From: Chloroflexota bacterium
GTDB lineage: Bacteria; Chloroflexota; Limnocylindria; Limnocylindrales; CSP1-4
Direction: 5' to 3'
Length of the DNA: 5,316 nucleotides
Assembly (NCBI GenBank): GCA_025355255.1
Contig: JANYAA010000405.1
Coordinates: 1 to 5,316, forward strand
The number at the start of each line of letters is the position of its first letter. The first letter of the stretch is position 1. The notes under the pieces are model-generated. The model searched no databases. It saw nothing but the letters and a program-made list of their open reading frames with translations, and was not told where the DNA came from. A program made the translations under genes and the position numbers. Shown piece after piece: positions 5,260 through 5,316 of the stretch.

Positions 5260-5316
5260 TTAGGCCCGGTCTGTGAGAACTCTCATCGCCTCCTCAGCCC
5301 TCCTCGGGGTCCCAGG
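5260..5316 (-). CDS. Possible C-terminal end of an upstream minus-strand gene
   Basis: Read on the minus strand from the right edge, one frame stays open for 18 codons and ends in TAA (plus-strand 5260-5262), ending RAEEAMRVLTDRA. The other two minus-strand frames stop within the first 33 bases. The peptide has helical, GC-rich-genome character and would end 39 bases before the response-regulator start, compatible with a shared operon. The piece is too short to identify, and a chance open frame is possible. Confidence 0.3.
   Translation of the reverse strand, partial: PGTPRRAEEAMRVLTDRA
5274..5285. promoter_or_regulatory. Short palindrome upstream of the response regulator
   Basis: TGAGA (5274-5278) and TCTCA (5281-5285) are perfect inverses around a 2-base centre, ending 54 bases upstream of the regulator start on the minus strand. 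It could be an operator or part of the regulator's own promoter. It also lies inside the possible upstream coding end at 5260-5316, so it may be coincidental. No convincing -35/-10 pair is seen nearby. Confidence 0.25.

Noticed and set aside
5260..5286. Eight-residue leader peptide MRVLTDRA upstream of the response regulator
   Set aside because: AGGAGG lies only two bases before its ATG, too close for normal initiation, and the frame is already open from the window edge. A C-terminal coding end is the simpler reading.
1..5316. CRISPR array, tRNA, rRNA, insertion sequence or prophage genes
   Set aside because: No regularly spaced direct repeats, cloverleaf sequence, transposase motifs, terminal inverted repeats or phage-like genes were seen by eye on either strand.

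Overview
The window is dominated by high-GC, bacterial-looking coding sequence (a sampled line in the second gene has 42 G+C of 60 bases). The first ~400 bases have a clearly different composition (26 G+C of 60 in 241-300) and rely on AGG/AGA arginine and ATA isoleucine codons. The two parts meet abruptly at about 398-412. There an OppC/DppC-type permease loses homology mid-domain and a metallo-beta-lactamase-fold gene is entered without its start codon. The simplest reading is a chimeric contig or a recent rearrangement. Gene content on the high-GC side (DUF2089, DUF4097, SHOCT-like proteins, a TcrY/PrrB-like kinase) would suit Chloroflexota or Actinomycetota, but the sequence does not fix the phylum.

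Layout. 3-407 (+): internal fragment of an oligopeptide/dipeptide ABC permease. ~410-1210 (+): UlaG/YtkL-like metallohydrolase lacking its 5' end. 1211-1346: intergenic region with a weak hairpin, then an AT-rich promoter/operator block. 1347-3192 (+): a tight three-gene operon consisting of a DUF2089 zinc-ribbon/HTH regulator, a DUF4097 beta-repeat protein and a small SHOCT-like protein. 3193-3259: short convergent gap. 3260-5220 (-): a two-component system with the OmpR-type response regulator first and the sensor histidine kinase second. 5221-5316: short upstream region that probably includes the last codons of another minus-strand gene.

The most interesting part is the three-gene operon. 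All three products carry the same short helical motif (roughly L..L..GELTAEEA...L..L). It is C-terminal in the first two and N-terminal in the third, and it is attached to three different partners: a DNA-binding domain, a beta-repeat domain and a small alpha/beta domain. In Firmicutes, YvlB/LiaX-type proteins join this motif to DUF4097 and belong to cell-envelope stress responses. The operon is therefore a plausible self-regulated envelope-stress module in which the shared motif mediates contact between components. That role is inference. The operon has its own promoter (TTGACA, 17 bp, TACTTT) embedded in nested inverted repeats that make a good operator candidate. The convergent two-component system could also sense envelope conditions, but nothing in the sequence links it directly to the operon.
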